NCBI GenBank assembly: GCA_964412845.1
Contig: CAYPQM010000066.1
Location: 1-35,404, forward strand
Direction of reading: 5' to 3'
Source: JAWWPY01 sp964412845
GTDB lineage: Bacteria > Actinomycetota > Actinomycetes > Streptosporangiales > Streptosporangiaceae
Length of the DNA: 35,404 nucleotides
How positions within the stretch are numbered: the stretch's first letter is position 1; every line of letters begins with the position of its first letter. Both the position numbers and the translations under genes were made by a program. The notes beneath the pieces were generated by a model. The model worked only from the letters and a program-made list of their open reading frames with translations, searched no databases and was not told where the DNA came from. Positions 1 to 8,370 of this stretch are shown here, piece by piece.

Positions 1-1857
1 GATGAGGTCGCTCCTGTGTACAGCTTCGACATTCCTCTGACATCGGCGCCGAAGGCGGCGGGTCTGGGTGGAGGCGAGTCGGCGGGCTGCGGATCTCCGT
101 CCGGCGTGATGCCATATCGCACGCTCAACGACATCACGATCTCCGGCGGCTGGAATACCGTCCGCGTGCTCCGCCACGACATCCCGATCGGAGTGCAGGC
201 CGAGGTGCACTTCACCGCCAACGCTGGGGTCGATGTAACCGGAGGGCTGGGTCTCGCATGTTCGCTGCGCGCCTCGATCTCGGCAAACGGGATGGCCGGA
301 CCGATCCCGGTGACGGCCGGGATCGAGGGTGATCTGACCGCCTCCGCCGAGCTCGGCGCGAAGCTGTCTACGGGCGGCTCGGTCCATGTCGACGCCGGGG
401 TCTCGACCGCCGGCGTCCCGCCGCTGCTCATCTGGGTGCCGAACGTCGCCTTCTCGGATCCCCGCTTCTCGTTCACCGCGCAGCGGCTGCTCGGCGCACA
501 GGCCGATGTCGGGGTCGGTGTGAAGATCGGGATCGGCAATGACGACGTCGCGAGCGCGACGGTGAAGCTCGGCTCGAGCGTGGCGCTGAGCGCCCAGCCT
601 GGGTCGTGCAACTGGGACGCGCGCTTTGGGCAGTTCTCCGCCGAGGGTTCGCTGCTGCACTGGACGATCGAGTCGCCAAAGACACCGGCCTTCTACACAA
701 AGAACCTGTGGCACAGCGCCTGTCACGAGAGCGGCGGCGGCTCTACGGGCGGTGGCGGCCCAGCGCCTGGCGGCGGACCTCCAGGTGGCGGGCCGGCGCC
801 GGCGCCTCCGCTCCATCTCGGGGCGGCGTCTGCGATCGCGACCGGCTGGGACATGGGCTGCGCGATCCTTGTCACGAAACATGTCGCGTGCTGGGGGGCG
901 CTCTCACTGGATAATGGCGAGTCGATCGGTGAGCCGTTCGGGCCCGCGTCGGAGGTCGCGGGCTTGACCGGGGCTACGTCGATCGCAGCCGGCGAGTCGT
1001 CATTTTGCGCCACGTTGACGACGGGCCACGTCGCCTGCTGGGGCTACAACTTCAACGGCGAGCTCGGCGACGGAACGTTGAACTCGAGTGCGCAACCCGT
1101 CACCGTCGTCGGGGTCTCGAACGCCGTCCAGGTGACAGTCGGAGCCTCGCACGTCTGTGCGTTGCTCGCTGACGGTGGCGTCAAGTGCTGGGGGCGCAAC
1201 GATCGTGGTCAGCTGGGCGATGGCACGCTCGTCGAGCGGCACTCGGCGGTCCCGGTCGCCGGCCTGTCGGATGCCGTCCAGGTTTCAGCGGGCGGCTACC
1301 ACACATGTGTGTTGCGCGCGACGCGCACGGTCGCCTGCTGGGGCACGCTCGGAGATGGAGCATCCGAGTCGACGACACCGGCCGACGTTCCAGGCATCGC
1401 AACAGCCGCAAAGGTGTCCGCCGGGCACTACCAGACGTGCGTCCTGTTGCAGGACCACTCGATCCACTGCTTGGGCTACAACGTCTTCGGCGGGGTCGGA
1501 GACGGGACGACCGAGAGTCGCTCGGCGCCTGTCGCCGTTGTCGGCATGGCCGACGCGACCGATCTCTCGACCGGGAACGACCATTCCTGCGCCGTCGCCG
1601 ACGGCAAGGCTTGGTGCTGGGGCGAGGGCCATGACGGCGAGCTCGGCGACGGAGCGATGCCCACCTTCAGCGCGGTTCCCGTCGCCGTCAGCGGCCCGTT
1701 CGCTGCGGCGTCGGTGTCGGTCGGCACGTGGAGTGCGTGCGGGCTGACCGGACAAGGCGCGGTTGCTTGCTGGGGCGGGAACGCGTCTTCGTGGCTGGGT
1801 CAGGACCTCCCGCCGTCGGCGCGCTCGGTGCCGAACGCGATCCAGGGGATCCCGTGA
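1..1857 (+). CDS. RCC1-repeat (beta-propeller) secreted-type protein, 5' end outside window
   Basis: The frame is open from base 1; codons before the GTG at 16 are also sense, so the true start probably lies upstream and the gene is partial. The first ~240 residues are rich in Gly, Ala, Ser and Val, with alternating polar and hydrophobic stretches, and I do not recognise them. A Gly/Pro linker (about nt 730-815) joins them to seven RCC1-like repeats from about nt 826 to the end. The repeats carry the pattern hxAGxxxxCALxxxGxVxCWGxNxxGxLGDGT, which fits a seven-bladed propeller. Each blade has paired Cys residues, which suits an extracellular, disulfide-bonded fold. RCC1 proteins of this kind in soil actinobacteria are usually exported and of unknown ligand. 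The stop overlaps the GTG start of the next gene (GTGA), so the two are probably co-translated. Family call is strong; function is not known. Confidence 0.85.
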   Translation, partial: DEVAPVYSFDIPLTSAPKAAGLGGGESAGCGSPSGVMPYRTLNDITISGGWNTVRVLRHDIPIGVQAEVHFTANAGVDVTGGLGLACSLRASISANGMAGPIPVTAGIEGDLTASAELGAKLSTGGSVHVDAGVSTAGVPPLLIWVPNVAFSDPRFSFTAQRLLGAQADVGVGVKIGIGNDDVASATVKLGSSVALSAQPGSCNWDARFGQFSAEGSLLHWTIESPKTPAFYTKNLWHSACHESGGGSTGGGGPAPGGGPPGGGPAPAPPLHLGAASAIATGWDMGCAILVTKHVACWGALSLDNGESIGEPFGPASEVAGLTGATSIAAGESSFCATLTTGHVACWGYNFNGELGDGTLNSSAQPVTVVGVSNAVQVTVGASHVCALLADGGVKCWGRNDRGQLGDGTLVERHSAVPVAGLSDAVQVSAGGYHTCVLRATRTVACWGTLGDGASESTTPADVPGIATAAKVSAGHYQTCVLLQDHSIHCLGYNVFGGVGDGTTESRSAPVAVVGMADATDLSTGNDHSCAVADGKAWCWGEGHDGELGDGAMPTFSAVPVAVSGPFAAASVSVGTWSACGLTGQGAVACWGGNASSWLGQDLPPSARSVPNAIQGIP

Positions 1858-3410
1858 GGCGCCGCTCGACCGTCGCCCGGACGGCCGTGATCGCCGCGCT
1901 CGTAGCGACTACGGTGCTGTGCGCGGTCATGCCTGTCGCTGCGCAGGGCAGCGAGTCCGACTGGGTGTCGGAGATCAACCGCTACCGCACGGCGACCGGA
2001 CTCGCGCCCGTCTCCGACCAGCCCGCCTGGGACGTCGGGATGGAGCACCACTTCCTCTACCTCAGGAACACGCCGGGCAACCTCGAGCAGAGCCCGTACA
2101 ACTCCGTGCACACCGAGAACCCTGCGAGCCCCTGGTACACGCCCGACGGCGCAAACGAGGCGGCCTCGAGCGACATCATCCTCAACGGACAGCATCTCAC
2201 CGAGGTCAGCGTCGTCGATGCCTTCCTGACGGGACCGTTCCACGCCATCGGGATCTTCGATCCGCAGCTCACGCAAGTCGCGCTGCAACTCGAGACGAGC
2301 GAATTCGGCGAGATGGAACTGGGCAACGCAATGCTCGACATTGGCAGCGGCATCGTCTCCGGCCCGCAGTGGACCGTGCCGATCTTGTTCCCGGGCCCGG
2401 GGATGACGACCGACCTGGTACGGCTGCACCCGGAGGCACCCGATCCCGACGAGTCCTGCAAGGACGACAACCTCGGCCTGCCGATCTTCGCCCTGCTGAC
2501 ACAAGCGCCCGATCCCGCCCTGACGGCGACCGTCACCGGGCCCACCGGGACCGTGACCTCGACGGACGGGACGCTCTGCGTCATCGACTCGAGCACCTAC
2601 GTGAGCACCGATCCGGTCTTCGGTTCAACAGGGGCGGCAACGCTCGCTTTCTCCAACGCGGTCGTCCTGATCCCACGCGACCCGCTGACCAACGGCACTT
2701 ACGCGGTGACGATCCACCAACCCGGACAGCCGGACGTCGCATGGTCCTTCGCCGCACGGGTGCCGCCGCCCGTGTCTTGGACGAAGCCGACGATCATCGG
2801 CGACACGAGCGACGAGACGCGCGTCGGCGACCATCTGCTCGTAGATCAAGGCACGTGGGACGGCTACCCGACTGCCTACAGCTTCCGCTGGTACGCGTGC
2901 GACACCCGAGGCGCAAACTGCGAGTCGATCGCGAACACGACCGACAACGGCTACACAATCGCCCCGGCCGACCTCGGCTCGCAGATCCGAGTGACCGTGA
3001 CGGCACGCAACACCGGCGGATCGACGACCTCGCCGATGTCCGCGCCCACCTCTCGCGTGCTGCCCTCGCTGCACGGCGCGGTCCAGCTCAAGAAGCTCCA
3101 TCCGCGCCTCCGCCTGACGCCTGGTAAAGCGGTGATCCGCCTGCCACGCTGGACGGGGCGCGCGCCGCTGGTGGTCACGATCCGTGCACAGCGCCGCGTC
3201 TGCCACAGAGCGCGATCCTGTCAATGGCGGACGATCAGCCTCCGCAGACGAACACCTCACACCAGAAGAGGCGTCGCGACACTGCCCACTCCCCGGCCAA
3301 CCGTCGCGGTGCGCGTGAGCGTTACCGCGCGAGTGAGCCCCTTCAACTACCTGTACGTCCGCTACTGGTCGGACCCCATCACCGCCACCCTTGGCCCGCT
3401 GCGGAAATAA
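1854..3410 (+). CDS. Secreted CAP (SCP/PR-1-like) domain protein with Ig-like repeat
   Basis: I chose the GTG at 1854, which overlaps the preceding stop as GTGA and immediately gives a signal peptide: three Arg, a hydrophobic stretch (about residues 8-26) and a VAA-type cleavage site near 30-31. The mature N-terminus (about 33-175) looks like a CAP domain: SDWVSEINRYRTATGL opening, a MEHHFLYL helix with candidate His, a conserved HTEN/NEAA region, and a DAFLTGPFHAIGIFDP segment that matches the CAP signature around its second His. Around residues 305-400 there is an Ig-like repeat of the type common in Thermoleophilia (FRWYACD, paired Cys, SQIRVTVTARNTGG). The last ~110 residues are Arg-rich. 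CAP proteins are extracellular; enzymatic role here is unknown. It forms a two-gene unit with the RCC1 protein and looks like host background rather than island cargo. Confidence 0.8.
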   Translation: MRRRSTVARTAVIAALVATTVLCAVMPVAAQGSESDWVSEINRYRTATGLAPVSDQPAWDVGMEHHFLYLRNTPGNLEQSPYNSVHTENPASPWYTPDGANEAASSDIILNGQHLTEVSVVDAFLTGPFHAIGIFDPQLTQVALQLETSEFGEMELGNAMLDIGSGIVSGPQWTVPILFPGPGMTTDLVRLHPEAPDPDESCKDDNLGLPIFALLTQAPDPALTATVTGPTGTVTSTDGTLCVIDSSTYVSTDPVFGSTGAATLAFSNAVVLIPRDPLTNGTYAVTIHQPGQPDVAWSFAARVPPPVSWTKPTIIGDTSDETRVGDHLLVDQGTWDGYPTAYSFRWYACDTRGANCESIANTTDNGYTIAPADLGSQIRVTVTARNTGGSTTSPMSAPTSRVLPSLHGAVQLKKLHPRLRLTPGKAVIRLPRWTGRAPLVVTIRAQRRVCHRARSCQWRTISLRRRTPHTRRGVATLPTPRPTVAVRVSVTARVSPFNYLYVRYWSDPITATLGPLRK

Positions 3411-3529
3411 CCAGTGCTGCCTTCCGTCGCGGCGAGCAGGAACGAGCGCTCACACTCGACCGCACGCGCGTCTGACGCGGACATCGTGTCAGCGATCCGT
3501 AACACTCATGGCCGTGACCGATTATGCGG

Positions 3530-3547
3530 CTCCGCGTGGCAGCGGAG
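3530..3547. terminator. Weak hairpin between convergent genes
   Basis: A perfect 6-bp inverted repeat (CTCCGC/GCGGAG, 6-base loop) lies in the 229-base gap between the convergent CAP gene (ends 3410) and the metallopeptidase gene (ends 3640). It is short, with no clear U tract, so it is only a candidate bidirectional terminator. Nothing else was recognised in this gap. Confidence 0.25.
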
Positions 3548-3639
3548 AGTTTCAGGGCTCCACAGCAGTCAGCGCCCGCGAGCGGCAGCGGCGTCATGCG
3601 CGCTGGATGCTTCCGGCGCTTTGCAAAGACCCATCCGCG

Positions 3640-5178
3640 TTATCGCAGCCAGTGGGCGATGTTCTCGGCCACGGTGTCTCCGATTCGTTCGCGAAGCTTC
3701 GCGGGCAGGGCGCTGAGTGTGGCGCTGGCTGTGCCGGCCATGAGGTCGAATGTCGAGGCGTGAATGGCCGCCGATACCGACAGCCAGGTTCCGAACGGCA
3801 CCTTGATCCGCTCGGTGTAGCCGTAGCGATCGCCGATGGCCCAGAGCGGCGGGCGAAACCAGCCCGCACCCTCGTCCTCAAACAGCAGCGGAAGGGTACC
3901 CATCCGGCCCGTGGTTCTCTGCCAGCCTGACGTTGCCAGCATCGGCAGGTTGCGCCTGCGCAGGTCCCAGGCTCGCTCGAAACACCACAGTAGGTAGTCG
4001 AAGTACGAGTAGTCCTCGGTCGGGAAAGTCCCGGCAGGACGGTCCTGTCCGGTCTCTGTTGCGCACGCCGCAAGCCAGTCGACCTCCTGGTAACCGCACA
4101 GCTGCGGCACATACGATTGATAGTGATCGAGACCGGCGGCGTCGCAGATCTCACTGACCAGGCTGACATAGTCGTCGTGAGTCGACGCTGGCCCAAGCTC
4201 CGTCCTGATGCCGCGCATCGCGGCGACGACCCGCCGGAAGCGATACGGCGGATAAATGTCCGCCCACGCGATCCGCTGAGAGCCAGCTGGCACGATCGGC
4301 GGCAGCGGCGGGTTCAGCGAGACATCGCAGGCGGCCGTGAAGGTCCACAACCCGGTCGGCACGAGCGGTATGCGGCGGCCGGCGATGTTGGCGTACAGCT
4401 TGCCGGCCACGCCGTAGTTGCCCGTCTCGAACCGATCGGCGGCTTCGATGGCGCCGGCTGCTGCAAGGTCAGCGTCGGCGATAGCGGTGCCGAGCGATGC
4501 CAGGATCTCATTGGCTGTGGCAGCCGCTTCCATGATGCCGAGCGTGGTCAGCCGCTCGTCAGCGTGGGCGATGCGTTGCCGGGCCTCGGGGAGCGTGAAG
4601 AGGCGGCGGACGGTGCCGTAGTCGTACTGCGCCGACGCGCCGATCCGATGCACCACCTGGGAGAGATCGGAGATCGCCTCGGCCATCCCCTCCTCCTGAT
4701 TCCATGGCACGCCATCGGTCACTTGGGACTCGAAGAACAACCGATGCGTGAGGAGATGGTCATACCAGCCCTGGACGAGGCTCTCCACCAGCTGAGCGCC
4801 CCGGCCGGAAGCCTCGTCGAGGCTGAAGTCTGCGGCGAGTCCGACGATCGGTTGCGGCGGAGACCCGGTCCGTTCTCGGCGAATCCGCTCCCTCATCGCT
4901 GGATCGAGCAGCGGCAGCATCAGCGCCGTCTGCTCGGACGAGAACCGCAGCGACGTCAGGAACGCCCCGACTGTCGTGCCGATCCACTGCAGCCAGTGAT
5001 GGCTCTCGTGGGCCGATCCACGGTGATAGGCCAGCCCGTCGGCGAGGTTCAGCTCCGATCCGGTGGTTGCGCCCGGGCTCGCGAACGTGATCAGGCTAAG
5101 CGGATCAAATTCATAACGCCCGGTTCCCGAGCCGAGACGCCGGCGCAGCAGCAGCGGCGCGTCGCTACGAACCCTCAT
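3640..5178 (-). CDS. Putative HExxH zinc metallopeptidase-like protein, family not recognised
   Basis: This 512-residue protein has no signal peptide. The key feature is HESHH at residues 57-61, an HExxH zinc-binding pattern followed by a hydrophobic/aromatic stretch (WLQWIGTT). About 100 residues later an acidic helix (QEEGMAEAISDL, Glu162/163/167) could supply the third zinc ligand, as in gluzincin proteases where the third ligand is a downstream Glu. The rest is helix-rich with many Trp/Tyr and no recognised domain. Its ATG overlaps the end of the upstream small gene by 14 bases, so the two are likely co-translated. They diverge from the CHAT-like gene at 5623, sharing a 149-base control region. 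HExxH proteins do occur as effectors in bacterial conflict systems; protease activity here is inference. A non-catalytic metal-binding protein is the alternative. Confidence 0.55.
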   Translation of the reverse strand: MRVRSDAPLLLRRRLGSGTGRYEFDPLSLITFASPGATTGSELNLADGLAYHRGSAHESHHWLQWIGTTVGAFLTSLRFSSEQTALMLPLLDPAMRERIRRERTGSPPQPIVGLAADFSLDEASGRGAQLVESLVQGWYDHLLTHRLFFESQVTDGVPWNQEEGMAEAISDLSQVVHRIGASAQYDYGTVRRLFTLPEARQRIAHADERLTTLGIMEAAATANEILASLGTAIADADLAAAGAIEAADRFETGNYGVAGKLYANIAGRRIPLVPTGLWTFTAACDVSLNPPLPPIVPAGSQRIAWADIYPPYRFRRVVAAMRGIRTELGPASTHDDYVSLVSEICDAAGLDHYQSYVPQLCGYQEVDWLAACATETGQDRPAGTFPTEDYSYFDYLLWCFERAWDLRRRNLPMLATSGWQRTTGRMGTLPLLFEDEGAGWFRPPLWAIGDRYGYTERIKVPFGTWLSVSAAIHASTFDLMAGTASATLSALPAKLRERIGDTVAENIAHWLR

Positions 5179-5473
5179 CGCCGACGGACGCCTCTGGTCC
5201 CTCGCCGTCGATCTTGTCGACCTGCCGGACGTCCGGGTGTTTGGCGAGCATCGCCTTCAGTGCGTCATAGGCCGCGTTGGAGGCTACGCCGCTCGCCAAG
5301 CTGACGATCAGCTCCCACACCTCCATCTGGCCGTGAGCTCGCCGGTCGATCAGAGACACGGGCGCCGGCCGAGGCATCGAGACATCAGCCACGCCCTCGA
5401 CCACTCCGCTTGCCAGCTCATCACGAATTGCCGTGATGGCGTGCTGTGGGGCTGAGACGCGGTACCGGGGCAT
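5165..5473 (-). CDS. Small protein upstream of the metallopeptidase-like gene, unknown
   Basis: This 102-residue protein has an ATG start at 5473. The N-terminal half is polar. Residues about 50-77 (VWELIVSLASGVASNAAYDA) form a small-residue-rich, moderately hydrophobic helix that could be amphipathic or membrane-associated, and the C-terminus is acidic. I do not recognise a family. The 14-base overlap with the following gene implies translational coupling and a roughly stoichiometric partner, for example an adaptor, inhibitor or targeting subunit for the metallopeptidase-like protein. No good Shine-Dalgarno precedes the ATG. A real gene is likely because of the tight arrangement; the function is open. 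Confidence 0.6.
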   Translation of the reverse strand: MPRYRVSAPQHAITAIRDELASGVVEGVADVSMPRPAPVSLIDRRAHGQMEVWELIVSLASGVASNAAYDALKAMLAKHPDVRQVDKIDGEGPEASVGDEGS

Positions 5474-5610
5474 GGTCAGGTGATAAGCCGTTTCGTGTAG
5501 GGAGTTCGTCGAGACGCGCTAAGTCAACCAGGATTTCAGTGCGCACCCCAGCACATGTGGGGATGCGTGGGACCATTGCGGAACCAGCGCACCCTGAGCT
5601 GCCGAGTTGT

Positions 5611-5614
5611 GAGG
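5611..5614 (+). promoter_or_regulatory. Ribosome binding site deciding the CHAT-like start
   Basis: GAGG eight bases before the ATG at 5623 supports that start over the longer in-frame extension to 5446, whose extra residues look non-coding. The divergent gap 5474-5622 also has a 5-bp hairpin (CCCCA 5546-5550 / TGGGG 5558-5562); no clear -10/-35 pair was found. Confidence 0.55.
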
Positions 5615-5622
5615 ATCACGCG

Positions 5623-6231
5623 ATGGGTTCGCAGGTGCTCGACGTCAAGATCGTCAACTGCGGCGGATTGCGGGATCTGATGAGCGAGATGGAGTCCTCG
5701 TTCCTGGTGAGCGCGTTGGGCCTGTTCCGCAACCATCAGGACCTCGGCAAGGGCTATCCGCGCGCGAACGTGAACCTCGTGCGCGCATACAAGGCCGAGC
5801 ACTTCTACCGGGCCGCGTTCGGCGAGTTCGACGTGCTGCATGTGATCGGCCACGCCAGCGGCGACCAGCTCGATGTCGGCGTCGCGAAGAGACGCGTGGA
5901 GGCGAGCAGGCTGGACGTGGAGGCAAGAAAGATTGGCGCCTCACTGCCACCGATCGTCGTGTCGACCGGTTGCCGCCTCCAGAGCGAGGCGTGGCGAACA
6001 GGATTGAAGGCGGCCGGCGCGGACATCCTGATCGCATCCGACGACGACGTGTCGCCGGCTGCCCTTACTGCCTTCGACATGGCGTTCTACTCCGCCCTGC
6101 TCGCGCGGGTGCGCAAGGGCCGTACGCTGGTCGAGCGCGTGATTGCCTCGTTCGAGCTGGCGGACGCGCACTACCGAGCCATCCATGCGCCCGGCACGCC
6201 CTACGCGAAGTTCCGTCTGAAGCAGTTGTGA
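5623..6231 (+). CDS. Minimal CHAT/caspase-like cysteine protease
   Basis: At 202 residues this protein is little more than one clan-CD protease domain. A hydrophobic strand runs into the first catalytic motif, DVLHVIGHASGD (candidate His77). A second strand runs into PPIVVSTGCRLQS (candidate Cys117), matching the His-Gly and SxxC spacing of CHAT/caspase folds. The C-terminal part, GADILIASDDDVS followed by an AFYSALL helix and RTLVERVIASFELA, matches the usual CHAT ending (Ga..vIgs...V, FY..L, G.sl..A). CHAT proteases cleave host or regulatory proteins when a sensor activates them. Here there is no sensor domain in the chain, so activation may come from neighbours. It is the first gene of a plus-strand run, 83 bases before the kinase; a GTG at 6228 overlapping its stop could couple the two more tightly. 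Domain call fair to good; activity inferred. Confidence 0.65.
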   Translation: MGSQVLDVKIVNCGGLRDLMSEMESSFLVSALGLFRNHQDLGKGYPRANVNLVRAYKAEHFYRAAFGEFDVLHVIGHASGDQLDVGVAKRRVEASRLDVEARKIGASLPPIVVSTGCRLQSEAWRTGLKAAGADILIASDDDVSPAALTAFDMAFYSALLARVRKGRTLVERVIASFELADAHYRAIHAPGTPYAKFRLKQL

Positions 6232-6314
6232 CCAGCGTCGCGCTGTCGGGCAGATGCGTTTGCGCACGGCTGGTCGGTGTCGCACAGATAGCCCTGCCCG
6301 CGTCATCCTTCGCG

Positions 6315-7694
6315 ATGGTGTCGCTCGGACGTGTCGGCCAATACGAACTCCTGCGAAAGCTGCCTCACGGCGGGAACGCCGACGTGTTCGTGGCCGTCGC
6401 CGATGGCTCCGGCCGCGAGATGGCCCTCAAGCGGCTGCGGGCAAAGCCCGGTTCCGAGCCGTGGCGGCGCTTCGCTCAGGAGGTCCGCGTCGTCGCGCAG
6501 TTGGACACGTTCCCAGGAATCCTTCCAATCGTGGACTCCGGAGTCCCCGAGGACCCGCAGCCCGACGATCGCGCGTGGTACTCGATGCCGCTCGCCGAGC
6601 GAGTCGACGAGGTGTTGCGTGGGGCGCCGCTTGAGGATGTCGTGCGAGCCATGGCCGCCTATGCCGAGACGTTGACTCGTCTGCACGCGATCGCGCACTA
6701 CCACCGCGACATCAAGCCGGCCAACCTCTACCGCCTCGACGGGCAATGGCTCGTTGGCGACTTCGGCATCGTCGATGTCCCCGACGCCGAAGCGATCACG
6801 AAGGCCGGCAGGAAGTTCGGCCCTGCGAACTTCCTGCCCTACGAGCTCATCACGAACCCCGACACGGCCGAGGGCGGACCAGTCGACGTGTACGAGCTGG
6901 CGAAGACGCTGTGGGTGCTTGCGGCAGATGAGTGGCTTCTGACGCTGGGCGGGTTGTACGCGCCGCTCGGTCCCCAACCGGCCGACGGCGGAAAGTTCAC
7001 CCTCGATCGCATCCTCGCAGGCCATCCGCTCGCCTCACGCCTCGACAGGCTGATCGAGCAGTGCACACGGACTGATCCCGACCTGCGACCTGACATGGCG
7101 CAAGTCCACGGAGATCTGCAGGCCTGGGTCGAGATGGCCGAGCGCGACCGCGGTGACGACGAAACCGCGCTGGCCGCAGCAGCGGCCGAGTTGCGTGCAG
7201 CATTCGCTGACCAGCTGACAGCGGGCGAGCTGCAACAGCGGCGGGTCGAGATCGCGCGCGAGCGGATCACGTCCCTTCGTCACGGGATCGAACAGCTCGC
7301 TGAGGAACTCCGACGCGAGCTTCCCGGCGGGGTGACCATCTCCAGCCACAACCCGACAGTCCTGGCGGTCCTGGGGTCGCCTCGCGTCAACCAGGCCCCG
7401 GACGCCGTGATGACGGCGGGGTACGCGGTCGTCGTGAAACTTGATGACGATGGCTTCCGGCCGGAGGTTCTGCTGGCGATCGTGACCGAGCTCGAGCAGG
7501 ACGGTCGGCTCAGCATTCGCGCGGGCGCTTTCCTCGACTATCCAGGGCTCGACGCCGGCGAGTCTGACGTGCTCTACCGGAGTGACGCGCTGGTCGATAG
7601 CGTCGTGACGGACAACGCGATCGAGGGGTCCATCGCCGCGCTGCGCGCTGCCGCGCCCGAGTGGCTCACCAAGCTCAGGCGGCGGAGTGCCTGA
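6315..7694 (+). CDS. Serine/threonine protein kinase with unknown C-terminal domain
   Basis: The kinase domain spans about residues 8-270. It shows an ELLRKL strand, a degenerate Gly loop (PHGGNADV), Lys39 in ALKRL, catalytic HRDIKPAN (130-137), DFG (149-151) and a PYE in place of APE. The active residues are present, so it should phosphorylate Ser/Thr. After an Ala/Glu-rich, probably coiled-coil segment (about 275-345) comes an unrecognised domain of about 110 residues. No transmembrane segment is seen, so it is cytosolic, unlike PknB-type receptor kinases. ATG 6315 sits where the kinase fold normally begins; the in-frame GTG at 6228 (GTGA overlap with the upstream stop) would add 29 residues and is a real alternative. 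It overlaps the next gene by 8 bases. Its context suggests a regulator of the CHAT protease or the downstream helicase-nuclease. Confidence 0.85.
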   Translation: MVSLGRVGQYELLRKLPHGGNADVFVAVADGSGREMALKRLRAKPGSEPWRRFAQEVRVVAQLDTFPGILPIVDSGVPEDPQPDDRAWYSMPLAERVDEVLRGAPLEDVVRAMAAYAETLTRLHAIAHYHRDIKPANLYRLDGQWLVGDFGIVDVPDAEAITKAGRKFGPANFLPYELITNPDTAEGGPVDVYELAKTLWVLAADEWLLTLGGLYAPLGPQPADGGKFTLDRILAGHPLASRLDRLIEQCTRTDPDLRPDMAQVHGDLQAWVEMAERDRGDDETALAAAAAELRAAFADQLTAGELQQRRVEIARERITSLRHGIEQLAEELRRELPGGVTISSHNPTVLAVLGSPRVNQAPDAVMTAGYAVVVKLDDDGFRPEVLLAIVTELEQDGRLSIRAGAFLDYPGLDAGESDVLYRSDALVDSVVTDNAIEGSIAALRAAAPEWLTKLRRRSA

Positions 7695-8232
7695 CGGACG
7701 GGACGAGCCGCTCGCGAGACTCGCGACCGATGTCGGGCGGATCGCCGGCGCGCTGGAAGCGATCGTGCATCGCCTCGCCGTCCGCGATGGCGTACCCCGT
7801 GTCGTCTGCGAACGGCCGCCGGGCAGTGCGAACGCTCCCGCGCCGGTCAACCTCGCCAGCGGACCCAACACGCTGTTCGTCCACTTGCGGCTCGTCGGCG
7901 ACGAACGCGCGACCGTCGGGCCCGTAACTGTCATCGCCGGCGACGTGCACGCCGAAGGCATGCTTCACATCGCTTCGGCCCGACTCGCTCGCGCTCAGAT
8001 CCCGCCCGGCGAGCACTTCGTAGTCGAGGTCGAGGTGACCTCCGAGCTTCACGGGCCGCTCACCGCGAGCCCCCAGCAGCCGGTGGAGGTCCATGTGCGG
8101 TTCTCGCCCGGCCCTCACGCGGGAGGCACGGTCGCGGTGATCCCGCTCGCGCCTGGCGGCACGATCGCAGGCCGCCCCGGATGGCTGCCGCATGACGCTT
8201 ACGACGCGCCCGCAGCCGCCCTCGGCGGGTAA
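7687..8232 (+). CDS. Small beta-rich protein of unknown function in kinase operon
   Basis: The GTG at 7687 overlaps the kinase stop by 8 bases, so this 181-residue protein is likely made from the kinase transcript. The first ~35 residues form an amphipathic helix (ARLATDVGRIAGALEAIVHRLA). From about residue 50 the sequence alternates hydrophobic and polar residues in short strands (NTLFVHLRLVG, GPVTVIAG, HFVVEVEVTSE, PVEVHVRFSP), which suggests a beta-sandwich of immunoglobulin-like type. There is no signal peptide or Cys pair. I do not recognise a family. It could be an adaptor or a sensor surface for the kinase and CHAT protein. The 120 bases after it, before the helicase gene, show nothing recognisable. 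Confidence 0.65.
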   Translation: MPDGRDEPLARLATDVGRIAGALEAIVHRLAVRDGVPRVVCERPPGSANAPAPVNLASGPNTLFVHLRLVGDERATVGPVTVIAGDVHAEGMLHIASARLARAQIPPGEHFVVEVEVTSELHGPLTASPQQPVEVHVRFSPGPHAGGTVAVIPLAPGGTIAGRPGWLPHDAYDAPAAALGG

Positions 8233-8370
8233 TGCCACCGTCGGCGATCCGCTCGATACACGGCAACTCGCCTCCACCCGTTCTCTCCAGGATCGACTGC
8301 CGCTGAACCGGCGTGCCGGCCACCGCCCCTCCGTCAGACTCCATCGAACCGCTTGAACGCGGGCGTGGTG

